From positions 109,676 to 173,675 of the forward strand of contig JBJMHZ010000054.1 in the NCBI GenBank assembly GCA_045807125.1: a stretch of 64,000 nt of DNA. Direction: 5' to 3'. The stretch comes from JBJMHZ01 sp045807125 (GTDB lineage: Bacteria; Actinomycetota; Actinomycetes; JAWWOL01). A model generated the notes under the pieces. The model was not told where the DNA came from. It worked only from the letters and a program-made list of their open reading frames with translations, and made no database searches. Shown in pieces: positions 15,965 through 23,804 of this stretch; position 1 is the first letter of the stretch, and the number at the start of each line of letters is the position of its first letter. The position numbers and the translations under genes are program-made.

Positions 15965-17200
15965 CTAGTACCAGGTCGCCGACCAGGGCGACATCGCGCC
16001 GCGGAACATCGCGTCGGCACCGGCCAGCGCGCCGCTGCTGCGCTCGATGACGAGCCCGGCGGTCGCCAGCTCCTGCAGGCCGGCGCCGCCGAGGTAGACG
16101 GCGCCGAGCTCGCGCACGTCGAGGCTCAGGTCGGCCGACCGGGTCGTCGGGCGGCACTCGGCACCGTCCGGGCTGCCCTCGAGCTCGTAGCGGCCGCCGG
16201 ACATGCCGAGCCCGTCGACGACCTCGAGGACGACCCGGCCAGGCGCGGGGTAGCGGCGCGCGGCGAGCGCGGTCGGGACGTCGAGCAGGCGCACCCACTG
16301 GAAATCGGCGCGGTCGCGCTGGTGCAGCGCCCTGGCGTTGCCTAGCTGCCAGCGCAGCGGCTCGGCAACGCTTCGATCAGCGGCCTTGACGGTCATGACC
16401 AGGTCGATGTCGCAGAGGAAGCGCCACAGCCGGGTAGCTGCCGCCTGGTGGGTGGTCACCATCTCGCGCAGGGTGAGCAGCACGTTGGGCCGGCGGCCGT
16501 CCCAGCGGTCCTCGATGGTGAACGTCGCGTAGCCGGACGTCTGGCCGTCGTCGTCGCGGCACAGCACGTGCACGTCCTTCGAGTGGTCCGACCACGGCGC
16601 GGTGAGCTGACCGAAGGTGACGTCCCACGTGCGGTCGGTGCGCCCGATCTCGCTCACGCTGGTCAGCCGGTGCGCGTCGAAGACGGCCGGCGCGAGCGCG
16701 CGCATCTCGTCGGCGGTCGAGTAGGCGACCGTGCCGGCGCCGCCGTCGACGAAGCGGGCGGAGCGCGCGTCGAGCTCGTACTCGGCGTGCTCGGTGGCCG
16801 CGCCGAAGCCGAACCGGCCGTAGATGCTCCACTCCGAGGCGATGAGGATCGCGACCGGCTCGCCGCGGTCGCGGGCGGCGCGCAGGTCGGTCGTCATCAT
16901 CTCGGTGAGCAGGCCCTGGCGGCGGTGGGTGGCGCTGACCGTGACGGCGGTGATCGCGTCGGCGGTCAGCACGCCGCCGCCGGGCAGCGTCAGCGGGGTC
17001 GGGAACGATCGGAACGTCGAGACCACCTGCCCGTCGGCGTAGCCTGCGAGCGTGCGGTCGAAGTCGAGGCCGCCGCGGCGCACCTCGGCGGAGGCCGCCG
17101 GGTCGTGCGGCAGGAAGAACGCGTGGTTCAGCACCGCGCACCAGCCGACGAGATCGGCTGGGTCCAGGGTGCGCACGTCGGCGCGCGTAGTGGTCCTCAC
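15965..17200 (-). CDS. Eis-like GNAT N-acetyltransferase
   Basis: 411 aa from GTG 17200 (a GTG three codons upstream at 17209 is also possible). Architecture matches the Eis family: an N-terminal GNAT domain with the acetyl-CoA loop VTVSATHRRQGLLTEMM near residue 87, followed by IASEWSIYGRFGFG. A second GNAT-like domain comes next, then a C-terminal sterol-carrier-like domain (VVDGLGMSGGRYELEG onward). It ends with the free C-terminal aromatic SPWSATWY, as Eis proteins need for catalysis. Mycobacterial Eis acetylates amines including aminoglycosides; here the substrate is unknown. Confidence 0.9.
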   Translation of the reverse strand: MRTTTRADVRTLDPADLVGWCAVLNHAFFLPHDPAASAEVRRGGLDFDRTLAGYADGQVVSTFRSFPTPLTLPGGGVLTADAITAVTVSATHRRQGLLTEMMTTDLRAARDRGEPVAILIASEWSIYGRFGFGAATEHAEYELDARSARFVDGGAGTVAYSTADEMRALAPAVFDAHRLTSVSEIGRTDRTWDVTFGQLTAPWSDHSKDVHVLCRDDDGQTSGYATFTIEDRWDGRRPNVLLTLREMVTTHQAAATRLWRFLCDIDLVMTVKAADRSVAEPLRWQLGNARALHQRDRADFQWVRLLDVPTALAARRYPAPGRVVLEVVDGLGMSGGRYELEGSPDGAECRPTTRSADLSLDVRELGAVYLGGAGLQELATAGLVIERSSGALAGADAMFRGAMSPWSATWY

Positions 17201-17232
17201 GCGTGGCACGCTACCGGTGCCGGGCGGGTCGT

Positions 17233-18312
17233 TCAGCCGAATATCTCGGCCAGCGCGAACGACGTCGGCCGTTCCAGTTGCTCGTACGTGCACGTCCTCG
17301 GCTCGCGGTCGGTGCGCCAGCGCCGGAACTGCGCGGTGTGCCGGAAGCGGGTCCCCTCCATGTGGTCGTACGCGACCTCGACGACGAGCTCGGGCCGCAG
17401 CGGCACCCAGGACAGGTCCTTGCCGGCGTTCCACCGGCTGGTCGCCCCTGGGAGGCGCTCGCTGCCCTCGGCGCCGGCCGCCCAGTGCGCCCACGGATGG
17501 CCGGTGAGGTCGGGCATGCGGTACGGCTCCAGCTCGCCGACCAGCTCGCCGCGCCGCTTCATCGGGAACGATGCCGAGACGCCCACGTGATGCAGCGTCC
17601 CGCCCTCGTCGTACAGGCCGAGCAGCAGCGAACCGACCACCGGCCCGCTCTTGTGCCAGCGGAAGCCGGCCACCACGCAGTCGGCGGTCCGCTCGTGCTT
17701 GACCTTGAACATGACGCGCTGGCCCGGCCGGTAGCCGAGCTCCAGCGGCTTGGCCACGATGCCGTCGAGGCCCGCGCCCTCGAACTCGGTGAACCAGCGC
17801 TTGGCCACCTCGACGTCGTCGGTCGCCGGCGTCAGGCGCATCGTGGCGCCGGCACCGGTGCCGGCGAGGGAGGCGACGAGCCGCTCGCGGCGGACGTGGA
17901 AGGGCACGTCGACGAGCGTCTCGTCGTCGACGGCGAGCAGGTCGAAGGCGACGAAGCTGGCCGGGGTCTCGGCGGCGAGCTTCGTCACCCTGGACGCCGC
18001 CGGGTGGATCCGCTGCAGCAGCGCCTCGAAGTCCAGGCCGCCGGGGGTGGCGATGACGATCTCGCCGTCGACCGCGCAGCGGGTCGGCAGCTCGCGCCTG
18101 GCCGCATCCACGATCTCCGGGAAGTAGCGGGTCATCGGCCGCTCGTTGCGACTGCCCAGCTCCACCTCGTCGCCGTCCCGGAAGATCACGCAGCGAAAGC
18201 CGTCCCACTTCGGCTCGTACAGCAGGCCCCCGGGCACGTCGGCGGGGACGGGCACCTCCTTGACCGCCTTGGCCAGCATGGGCTCCACGGGAGGCATCAC
18301 GGGCAGCTGCAT
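17233..18312 (-). CDS. ligC: ATP-dependent DNA ligase, LigC type
   Basis: 359 aa from ATG 18312. The nucleotidyltransferase core holds the adenylated lysine in YEPKWDGFRC (Lys near residue 31), motif III SFVAFDLLAVDD, motif IV DGIVAKPLELGYRPG and motif V MFKVKHERTADCV. An OB-fold follows, with VEVAYDHMEGTRFRHTAQF. There is no attached polymerase or nuclease domain. LigC enzymes act in backup DNA end joining and excision repair in mycobacteria and relatives. A stand-alone LigD-type polymerase lies 5 kb to the left, so the split parts of an end-joining system are both here but not in one operon. Confidence 0.92.
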   Translation of the reverse strand: MQLPVMPPVEPMLAKAVKEVPVPADVPGGLLYEPKWDGFRCVIFRDGDEVELGSRNERPMTRYFPEIVDAARRELPTRCAVDGEIVIATPGGLDFEALLQRIHPAASRVTKLAAETPASFVAFDLLAVDDETLVDVPFHVRRERLVASLAGTGAGATMRLTPATDDVEVAKRWFTEFEGAGLDGIVAKPLELGYRPGQRVMFKVKHERTADCVVAGFRWHKSGPVVGSLLLGLYDEGGTLHHVGVSASFPMKRRGELVGELEPYRMPDLTGHPWAHWAAGAEGSERLPGATSRWNAGKDLSWVPLRPELVVEVAYDHMEGTRFRHTAQFRRWRTDREPRTCTYEQLERPTSFALAEIFG

Positions 18313-18487
18313 GAGCCGATCCTGCCAGGTGACCGGTGCGTCGTCCGCCGCCCGTCGGGCCCTCGGTCCGCCGCCTCGGTCTGATCTGCATCTCCGCCCG
18401 GCGAGGGCACAGTGCTCGACCTGCGGGTGCGCGTGCGCCCGGAGCAAGGTCCCTGGACGCGAGCGACCCGCCGGTAGGCTCGCCGTC

Positions 18488-19027
18488 ATGACCGACCTGG
18501 ACGAGCATGGCCGTCCTGAGACTCCCCGCGCGGCGGACGAGGTCGCTTCGCTCCTCGGCTTCCTGGACTACCAGCGCGCGACCCTGGCGTGGAAGTGCTC
18601 GGGCGTGGACCCGGCCGGCCTGCGGGCGACGGTCGGCGCGTCGCCGATGACCCTGGGCGGGTTGCTCAAGCATCTCGCCTACATCGAGGACGACTGGTTC
18701 TCTCGGTGGCTGCACGGCCAGGACCGGCAGCCGCCGTGGGACAAGGTGGACTGGCGGGCCGATCGGGACTGGGACTGGAACTCGGCCGCCGACAACGACC
18801 CCGAGCAGCTCCTCGTCCTGTGGCGGCACGCGGTGGCGCGCTCTCGCACCCTGGTCGCGGAAGCGCTGGCCGATGGCGGCCTGGAGCGGCTGGCCCGGCG
18901 CACGTGGCCCGACGGCACGGCACCCAGCTTGCGTTGGATCCTGCTGCACATGCTCGAGGAGTACGCGCGTCACAACGGTCATGCCGACCTCCTTCGGGAA
19001 TCGGTGGACGGGCTCACCGGCGAGTAG
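18488..19027 (+). CDS. DinB-like (DUF664) protein
   Basis: 179 aa from ATG 18488. Four-helix DinB/YfiT-like fold of the DUF664 branch. It carries the metal-ligand pattern LLKHLAYIEDDWFSRWL (His near residue 62) and LLHMLEEYARHNGHADLLRE (His near residues 156 and 163-166). Members resemble mycothiol- or bacillithiol-dependent transferases, so a thiol-linked detoxification role is possible; this is inferred from the family. It is divergent from ligC, with a 175-nt gap. Confidence 0.88.
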   Translation: MTDLDEHGRPETPRAADEVASLLGFLDYQRATLAWKCSGVDPAGLRATVGASPMTLGGLLKHLAYIEDDWFSRWLHGQDRQPPWDKVDWRADRDWDWNSAADNDPEQLLVLWRHAVARSRTLVAEALADGGLERLARRTWPDGTAPSLRWILLHMLEEYARHNGHADLLRESVDGLTGE

Positions 19028-19172
19028 CCACCGAGGCGCTCATCCCGTCGCGCGAAGTGGAAGTCTGCCCTGGCGCAGCGACGGGCTCGGCGGTCATGCA
19101 CAGGCACCCCACCTATCCACAGCGGGATGGATGCGGGTGAATCGTGTCGGTGGCGGCCGGTACGTTCAGCGG

Positions 19173-20099
19173 ATGGTTCAGTCACCGGCTCCGCTGGACG
19201 CCCTGGGGGCGCTGGGCGCGGCGATCGACGACCTGCTGGTGGTGGGGGATCTGGCGCATGGGGAGCTGGTGCTGGGCCTGCTGGTCGAGCGGGACCGCCT
19301 GGACGCGGCGCTGCTGCGGCTGGTCCGGCTGGCGGAGGCGGCCGGGACGGCGGTGGCCGACGGGGCGGCGTCGATGGCCGCGTGGTTGCGGTGGCGCGCC
19401 CGGCTGGCGCCGGGGGAGGCGGCGTGCCTGGCCCGCACGGCGCGGCGGCTGCCCGAGCTGCCCGATACCGGCAAGGCGCTCGATGCTGGCGAGATCAGCG
19501 CGCGGCACGCCCGGGCGGTCACCGACCTGCTCGCCGACGTGCCGGCCGGGGCGGTGCGCCTGGCCGAGCCGGCGCCGCTGGCGATCGCCCGCGAGCACGA
19601 CCCCCGCCACGTCGTGGCGGCGGCGGCGCGGGTCCGGGAGGCCGCCTTCCCGGACGGCGCCGCCGAGGCGCGCCGCCAGCTGCGCGCGGGCCGGTTCGAG
19701 AGGCTGACCGAGGGGTTCGCCGGCGAGGCGGCCGCCACGCTGCAGGCCGCGCTGGCGCCGCTGCTGGTGCCGGCCGGGCCGGCCAACGGCCGCAGCGCCG
19801 CCACGACGGCCTGGCCGAGATGGCCCGCCTCGCCCACGCCACGGGTGAGCTGCCCGCTTCGGGCGGGGACCGCCCCCGGCTGTCGATCACCCTCGACTGG
19901 ACCACCCTCACCGGCGGCGGGGACGGCAGCGGCGGCGGGGAAGGCGGCGGTGGCGCGCGGCTGGGCTGGGCGCGCCTACCACCACCACCTGATCCACGAG
20001 CAGCACTGGCAGCTCGCCCCCGACCCCGACGGCGGCTGGACCGCCACCGCACTCGACGGCCGCACCCACCACCGACACCGACGACGAACCACCGCCTGA
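19173..20099 (+). pseudogene. DUF222 / 13E12-type HNH endonuclease, degraded
   Basis: The first 200 residues are a good DUF222 domain (MVQSPAPLDALGALGAAIDD, GAASMAAWLRWRARLAPGEA, LPDTGKALDAGEISARHARA). After LQAALAPLLVPAG the frame breaks near 19795. The family-like continuation HDGLAEMARLAHATGELPAS and LSITLDWTTLTGG is one frame over. The frame then returns as YHHHLIHEQHWQLAPDPDGG, which normally follows the C-terminal HNH motif. The expected HNH nuclease core between these blocks is missing. This combination of frameshift and internal deletion marks a relic of the repeated 13E12 family. Confidence 0.75.
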
Positions 20100-20365
20100 C
20101 CCCAGCACCCGCGGGTCAGGCGAGGGAGAGCGCGGCGCTGAGGCGCGGTACGGATGCACCGGGCGGGTAGCCGTGGTGCAGCAGCGAATGACGGTGAGGA
20201 GGCGCAGCTGAGCGACGAGCGCAGCGCGGAGGTTCGAGCGGCCGGCCGCGGCTCGGGCGACGCCCCCGGCCGGCGGCGACTACGACTACGACGATCCGGG
20301 CGGCATCGATACCGCGGGCCAGCAGGAGACGACCGGCGACGGGTCGGAGGGGTGACCGGGCGCGC
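20100..20365. other. Gap after the 13E12 relic, no supported gene
   Basis: The 266 nt between the relic and the next gene hold only short GC-rich frames. One frame ends in GGDYDYDDPGGIDTAGQ, which looks protein-like, but it is closed upstream by TGA at 20209 with no start in between. It may be another scrap of decayed coding sequence. Confidence 0.4.
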
Positions 20366-21094
20366 TCACCGGCGCAGGTAGCGAGCGAACAGGTAGCCGT
20401 CGTCCGCCTCGAGCAGCCGGCCGATGGTGAAGCGTTGCGGCTCGATCGGGTGGTCGACGGTGAGCCGATGATGACCGCCGCCGGCGATGACCGGCGCGAG
20501 GGTGAGGCACAGCTCGTCCACCCGATCGGCGGCGAGCAGCTCGGTGAACAGCCGGGGGCCGCCCTCGCAGAGCACGTGGCGCAGCCCCCGCGCGGCGAGC
20601 TCGTCGACCATCAGGCCGGTGTCGACCATGGACTCGCCGGCCACGACGATGTCGGCTCGCTCGGCGGCGGCGGCGCGGACGCGCTCGGGCGCCAGCTCGG
20701 TGGTGAAGACGAGGGGGCGCGCCGTGGCGGCGGTGAAGAACGCCGAGTCGAGGTCGACGGCGAGCCGGGTCGTGACGATCGCGATGGGCGGCACCGGGGA
20801 CTGGCCTCGCGACGCCCGCAACCGCTGGCGCTCCTCGTCGGGCCGGGCCGGGCCGTAGCGCTCGTCGCGCACCGTGGCGGCGCCCGCGAGGATCACGTCG
20901 GCCTGACCGCGCAGCAGGTGGAACACCGTCCGGTCGTGCGGGCTGGACAAGGCCGCCGAGGCGCCCTCCAGCGTGACCGCGGCATCGAGCGAGGAGACGA
21001 AGTTGACCCGGACGTACGGCGTCGCCGCATCGGGCACCGCGTAGGCCTGCTCGAGATCGACCTCGTCAGCGGGCTCGGGAAGCAGCTGGCGCAT
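20366..21094 (-). CDS. Pyrimidine reductase (RibD C-terminal/DHFR-like) family
   Basis: 242 aa from ATG 21094. It matches the RibD C-terminal reductase domain, which reduces an aminopyrimidine ribose with NADPH in riboflavin synthesis. Blocks: PYVRVNFVSSLDAAVTLEG near residue 26, ADVILAGAATVRDERYGPAR near residue 66, and the NADPH-site region HVLCEGGPRLFTELLAADRV near residue 180. No deaminase domain and no rib genes are nearby. Actinomycetes commonly carry several such solitary reductases, so a different reductive role is possible. Confidence 0.88.
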   Translation of the reverse strand: MRQLLPEPADEVDLEQAYAVPDAATPYVRVNFVSSLDAAVTLEGASAALSSPHDRTVFHLLRGQADVILAGAATVRDERYGPARPDEERQRLRASRGQSPVPPIAIVTTRLAVDLDSAFFTAATARPLVFTTELAPERVRAAAAERADIVVAGESMVDTGLMVDELAARGLRHVLCEGGPRLFTELLAADRVDELCLTLAPVIAGGGHHRLTVDHPIEPQRFTIGRLLEADDGYLFARYLRR

Positions 21095-21129
21095 GGCGCC
21101 ATGCTGGCACGCCGGTCCCGGCAACGGGC

Positions 21130-21160
21130 CGAGGGCCCGGCCGTGATGGCCGGGCCCTCG
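21130..21160 (-). terminator. Strong hairpin downstream of sedolisin gene
   Basis: A perfect 13-bp inverted repeat, CGAGGGCCCGGCC and GGCCGGGCCCTCG with loop gtgat, lies 41 nt past the sedolisin stop. It separates that gene from the reductase on the same strand. Confidence 0.75.
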
Positions 21161-21200
21161 TTGGTGCTGGGTGATGGTGCGGTGCGGTGGTGCGGGCCGG

Positions 21201-22379
21201 TCAGAAGGCGCTGAGACCGTTCGGAGTGCCGAGGCCCGTCGGGCCGTCCCAGCCGGTGACCGCGTGGCACCACAGCGACGGCGAGCAGGTGCCGTTGCTG
21301 CCGCTGGTGACGTCGTGCAGGCCACTGGCGTGACCCCACGTGTACTGGCCGGCGTAGGTGCCGAAGTTGTGCGCGAGCGCGTAGACGCTGGCGATGATCG
21401 GCGACGAGACGCTGGTGCCACCGAAGACGAGCCAGCCCGACAGGCCCTGGTACGCGGTGGAGTCGTAGACCGCCACACCGGTGTTGGGGTCGGCGACCGC
21501 GGACACGTCGGCGATGGCCTTCTTGGCGCACTGGGTGCCGGTTTGCCAACCCGGGTTGGCGTTGATCGTGGAGCAACCGCTGCCCGCACCGTTCCATGCC
21601 GTCTCCGACCAGGTGGTGCCCGAGCGGGTCAGGTGCGTGCCGCCGACGCCGACGACGTGGGTGTAGGAAGCGGGCGACTCGACGCCGTAGCCACCGTCAC
21701 CGCTCGACGCGGTCACCGCGATGCCGGCAGCAGCGGCGTTCTCGTACTGGGAGGCGTTGGTGTTGTCGCTGCCGCCGTAGCTGTTGCTGATGGCGATGAC
21801 GCCCGGCACCGACGCCGCGTAGCCGACCGCAGCGGCGAGGTTGGAGAACGAGTTGCTCGACGCCTCGACGAGCAGGATGTGGCAGTCGGGGCAGATGGCC
21901 GAGACCATGTCCACGTCGAGCGAGATCTCCTGCGCCCAGCTGGCGTTGCTGCGGGGCACCTTGCCGCCGGTCTGCCCGACCTTCTTGAAGCAACCGTTGG
22001 CGGTGGTGCAGGCCGACAGGCCGAACTGGCTGCGGTAGACGCCGAGGTCGGCCTCGGCGGTCGGGTCGTCGTACGCGTCGACGATCGCGACGGTCCTGCC
22101 GCCCGACGAGGCGCCGGCGAGGCCGTAAGCGGACTGCAGGTCGGCCGGGAAGTAGCCGGACGGCGTGGCGGCGCTGGGGACGGGCTTGCCGTTCTTGTCG
22201 ACGTTGAACGAGACCTTGGCCATGCAGGCGGCGTAGCCGGCGCTGGCCCGCGGGCACACGTTGGCGACCCGGTGCGTGGTGCCGGTCGGCGAGGGCGCTG
22301 CGTTGGCGGCGCTGCTCGCGGCGAACGGCGCCGCGATGGCGAGCGCGCTCGCTGCGGCGAGCACGAGACGACGGTTCAT
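21201..22379 (-). CDS. Secreted sedolisin-like serine-carboxyl peptidase (S53)
   Basis: 392 aa from ATG 22379, with GGAGG just upstream. A signal peptide (MNRRLVLAAASALAIAAPFA, cleavage near ANA) is followed by about 50 residues before the catalytic domain, so the usual long S53 propeptide is absent or much reduced. The Glu/Asp pair lies in SWAQEISLDVDMVSAICPDC (near residue 150), and the catalytic Ser is in FGGTSVSSPIIASVYAL near residue 322. The block SSGDGGYGVESPASYTHVVG is also typical. The Cys pairs CTTANGC, CPDC, CSTI and CSPSLWC suggest disulfides. The protein acts outside the cell; its target is unknown. Confidence 0.88.
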   Translation of the reverse strand: MNRRLVLAAASALAIAAPFAASSAANAAPSPTGTTHRVANVCPRASAGYAACMAKVSFNVDKNGKPVPSAATPSGYFPADLQSAYGLAGASSGGRTVAIVDAYDDPTAEADLGVYRSQFGLSACTTANGCFKKVGQTGGKVPRSNASWAQEISLDVDMVSAICPDCHILLVEASSNSFSNLAAAVGYAASVPGVIAISNSYGGSDNTNASQYENAAAAGIAVTASSGDGGYGVESPASYTHVVGVGGTHLTRSGTTWSETAWNGAGSGCSTINANPGWQTGTQCAKKAIADVSAVADPNTGVAVYDSTAYQGLSGWLVFGGTSVSSPIIASVYALAHNFGTYAGQYTWGHASGLHDVTSGSNGTCSPSLWCHAVTGWDGPTGLGTPNGLSAF

Positions 22380-22397
22380 CAGACCTCCGGTGTGGGT

Positions 22398-22412
22398 GCC
22401 CCTGCTAGGGGC
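22398..22412 (-). promoter_or_regulatory. Short hairpin in the sedolisin 5' leader
   Basis: GCCCCT and AGGGGC pair with a 3-nt loop, 19 nt upstream of the ATG and just before the GGAGG ribosome site. It could affect translation or mRNA stability. Confidence 0.4.
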
Positions 22413-22520
22413 GACGCAATGGTGCCGACATTGCCGGAGCCAGGGCTGGCTGTCCATGACCTGGCAGGTCAACAGTTGTCATAGCACTGGTAAAGAGTCT
22501 TTGACCAGATTCGCGGAACT

Positions 22521-22538
22521 TCACCCGATATTCGGTGA
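22521..22538. promoter_or_regulatory. Imperfect 18-bp dyad, candidate operator
   Basis: TCACCCGATATTCGGTGA has 7 of 9 symmetric base pairs (TCACC and GGTGA arms, ATAT centre). It lies in the A/T-rich stretch about 140 nt upstream of the sedolisin start. Confidence 0.35.
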
Positions 22539-22603
22539 GATGTCCCTCTTGGCCTATGAATGCATGACTCGCTGGAAGGCGTGGCCGACGAAACGTGCAA
22601 TGA

Positions 22604-22667
22604 GGCCGTTGGTGCCGGGCAAGCAGGTTGTCACCTCCCGGTAGCACCCGGGACGGGACCAACGGCC
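22604..22667. repeat. Nested inverted repeats with alternative pairings
   Basis: Outer arms GGCCGTTGGT (22604-22613) and ACCAACGGCC (22658-22667) are perfect over 10 bp. Inside, CCGGG (22615-22619) pairs with CCCGG (22637-22641), with AGGT/ACCT stacked next to it (22625-22628 with 22633-22636). The same TCCCGG (22636-22641) can instead pair with CCGGGA (22648-22653). It could be a terminator for the epimerase gene, which ends at 22700 on the minus strand, or a structured leader. Confidence 0.5.
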
Positions 22668-22699
22668 CTGGTAGAGGATCCCTATTGCTCGCTACCGGC

Positions 22700-23746
22700 T
22701 CAGCCGCGGTCGGCGCCGGTGAGCCGGCGGGGGAGCGACGGCAGCCGTGCGAGCACCGGCGTCCCGCCGCCCGCGTGCTCCTGGATGCCGGCGAGCAGCT
22801 CGCGCAGGGCGTCCATGCTGTCGTGCCGCGGCTGCCACGACAGCTCGGCGGCGGCGCGGCCGCAGTCCATGACGGGGGCGCTCATGGCGAGGTCCAGCCA
22901 GCCGGGCTCGGTGGGCTGAAGGTGCAGCCGCCAGCTCAGCTCGGCGACCGCCCGCACCAGTGGCGGCGGCAGCGGCAGCGGCCGGGCGCCGAGCACGGCG
23001 CCGAGCCGCTCGGCGTCGAGCACCGGGCCGGCCGCGACGTTGTACGCGCCGCGCGCGTCCTCGTTGACGATCGCCGCGTGGTAGGCCGCCGCGACGTCGT
23101 CGACGTGCACCGCCTGGAACGCCAGGCCGCGGGGCAGCGGCAGCACCGGCAGCAGGCCGGGCCGCAGCAACCGGGCCGGCACGAACCGCCCCATGAAGTA
23201 CCGGACGATCTCGCTGCCCGCCGCGCGCTGGAAGATCAGGCCGGGACGCAGCCGCACCACCCGTGCCTGGGGATGGTCGGCCTCGAGCGCGTCGAGGATC
23301 GCCTCGACCTGCGCCTTGTCGCGGGAGTACTCCGAGGTGGGTACGCCGTCCCGCGGCCAAGCCTCGTCCACCGGCCGGTCCTTGGGGCCGGCCGAGTACG
23401 TCCCGACGCTCGACGCGTGCACGATCGTCGGCACGGCCGCCTCGATCGCCGCCCGGAACGTGCGCCGGCTGCCCGCCACGTTGACCCGCTGCAGGACGTC
23501 CGGTCGATGGCTCGGCTGGATCAGCCAGGCGAGGTGCACGAGCGCGTCGGCGCCGTGCAGGTGCGGCGTCAGGTCGTCGGTCACGACGTCGGCCGCCACC
23601 CAGTGCACGTCCGACCACCGCGGGTCGTCGCGCTGCGGGGGACGCCGGCAGATGCCGACGATCTCGTCCACCTCCGCCGAGTCGCGCAGGTAGCGGATCA
23701 GGGCCGTGCCGACGTTGCCGCTGGCACCGGTGATGGCGACGCGCAT
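22700..23746 (-). CDS. NAD-dependent epimerase/dehydratase (extended SDR)
   Basis: 348 aa from ATG 23746, preceded by GAGAGGG. The N-terminal Rossmann motif MRVAITGASGNVGTALIRYL binds NAD(P). Further SDR features are VHLAWLIQPSH (near residue 70), the catalytic-type segment VHASSVGTYSAGP, and YSRDKAQVE with its Tyr-x-x-x-Lys pair near residue 145. FQAVHVDDVAAAYHAAI is the usual downstream block. The protein is most like actinobacterial NAD-dependent epimerases whose sugar or other substrate has not been settled. It lies 58 nt beyond the treZ stop on the same strand. Confidence 0.9.
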   Translation of the reverse strand: MRVAITGASGNVGTALIRYLRDSAEVDEIVGICRRPPQRDDPRWSDVHWVAADVVTDDLTPHLHGADALVHLAWLIQPSHRPDVLQRVNVAGSRRTFRAAIEAAVPTIVHASSVGTYSAGPKDRPVDEAWPRDGVPTSEYSRDKAQVEAILDALEADHPQARVVRLRPGLIFQRAAGSEIVRYFMGRFVPARLLRPGLLPVLPLPRGLAFQAVHVDDVAAAYHAAIVNEDARGAYNVAAGPVLDAERLGAVLGARPLPLPPPLVRAVAELSWRLHLQPTEPGWLDLAMSAPVMDCGRAAAELSWQPRHDSMDALRELLAGIQEHAGGGTPVLARLPSLPRRLTGADRG

Positions 23747-23804
23747 GCCCTCTCGGTCCCCGTGGCCGGGCACCGGAAACCGCAGCGGGGTGCCGGCGCG
23801 CAGG

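Larger units (their letters stand above)
22380..22699 (-). other. 320-nt intergenic leader/regulatory region of the sedolisin gene
   Basis: This is the only gap over 300 nt. Reading towards the sedolisin it holds a nested inverted-repeat element (22604-22667), a stretch clearly richer in A/T than the genes (about 22480-22600), an imperfect dyad at 22521-22538, and a hairpin GCCCCT/AGGGGC (22398-22412) just before the ribosome site. No protein frame is credible in it. The low GC of the middle part fits a promoter zone. Confidence 0.55.

Noticed and set aside
15926..18982. 1005-residue minus-strand frame covering the acetyltransferase and ligase regions
   Set aside because: Only the last 411 residues are Eis-like; the rest is antisense or out of frame to ligC and the DinB gene.
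20212..20355. Protein-like GGDYDYDDPGGIDTAGQ frame
   Set aside because: No start codon between the TGA at 20209 and this stretch; at most a coding scrap.
22261..22644. 127-residue plus-strand frame over the sedolisin leader
   Set aside because: It starts inside the antisense of the signal peptide, crosses the A/T-rich promoter zone and has no ribosome site or family similarity.
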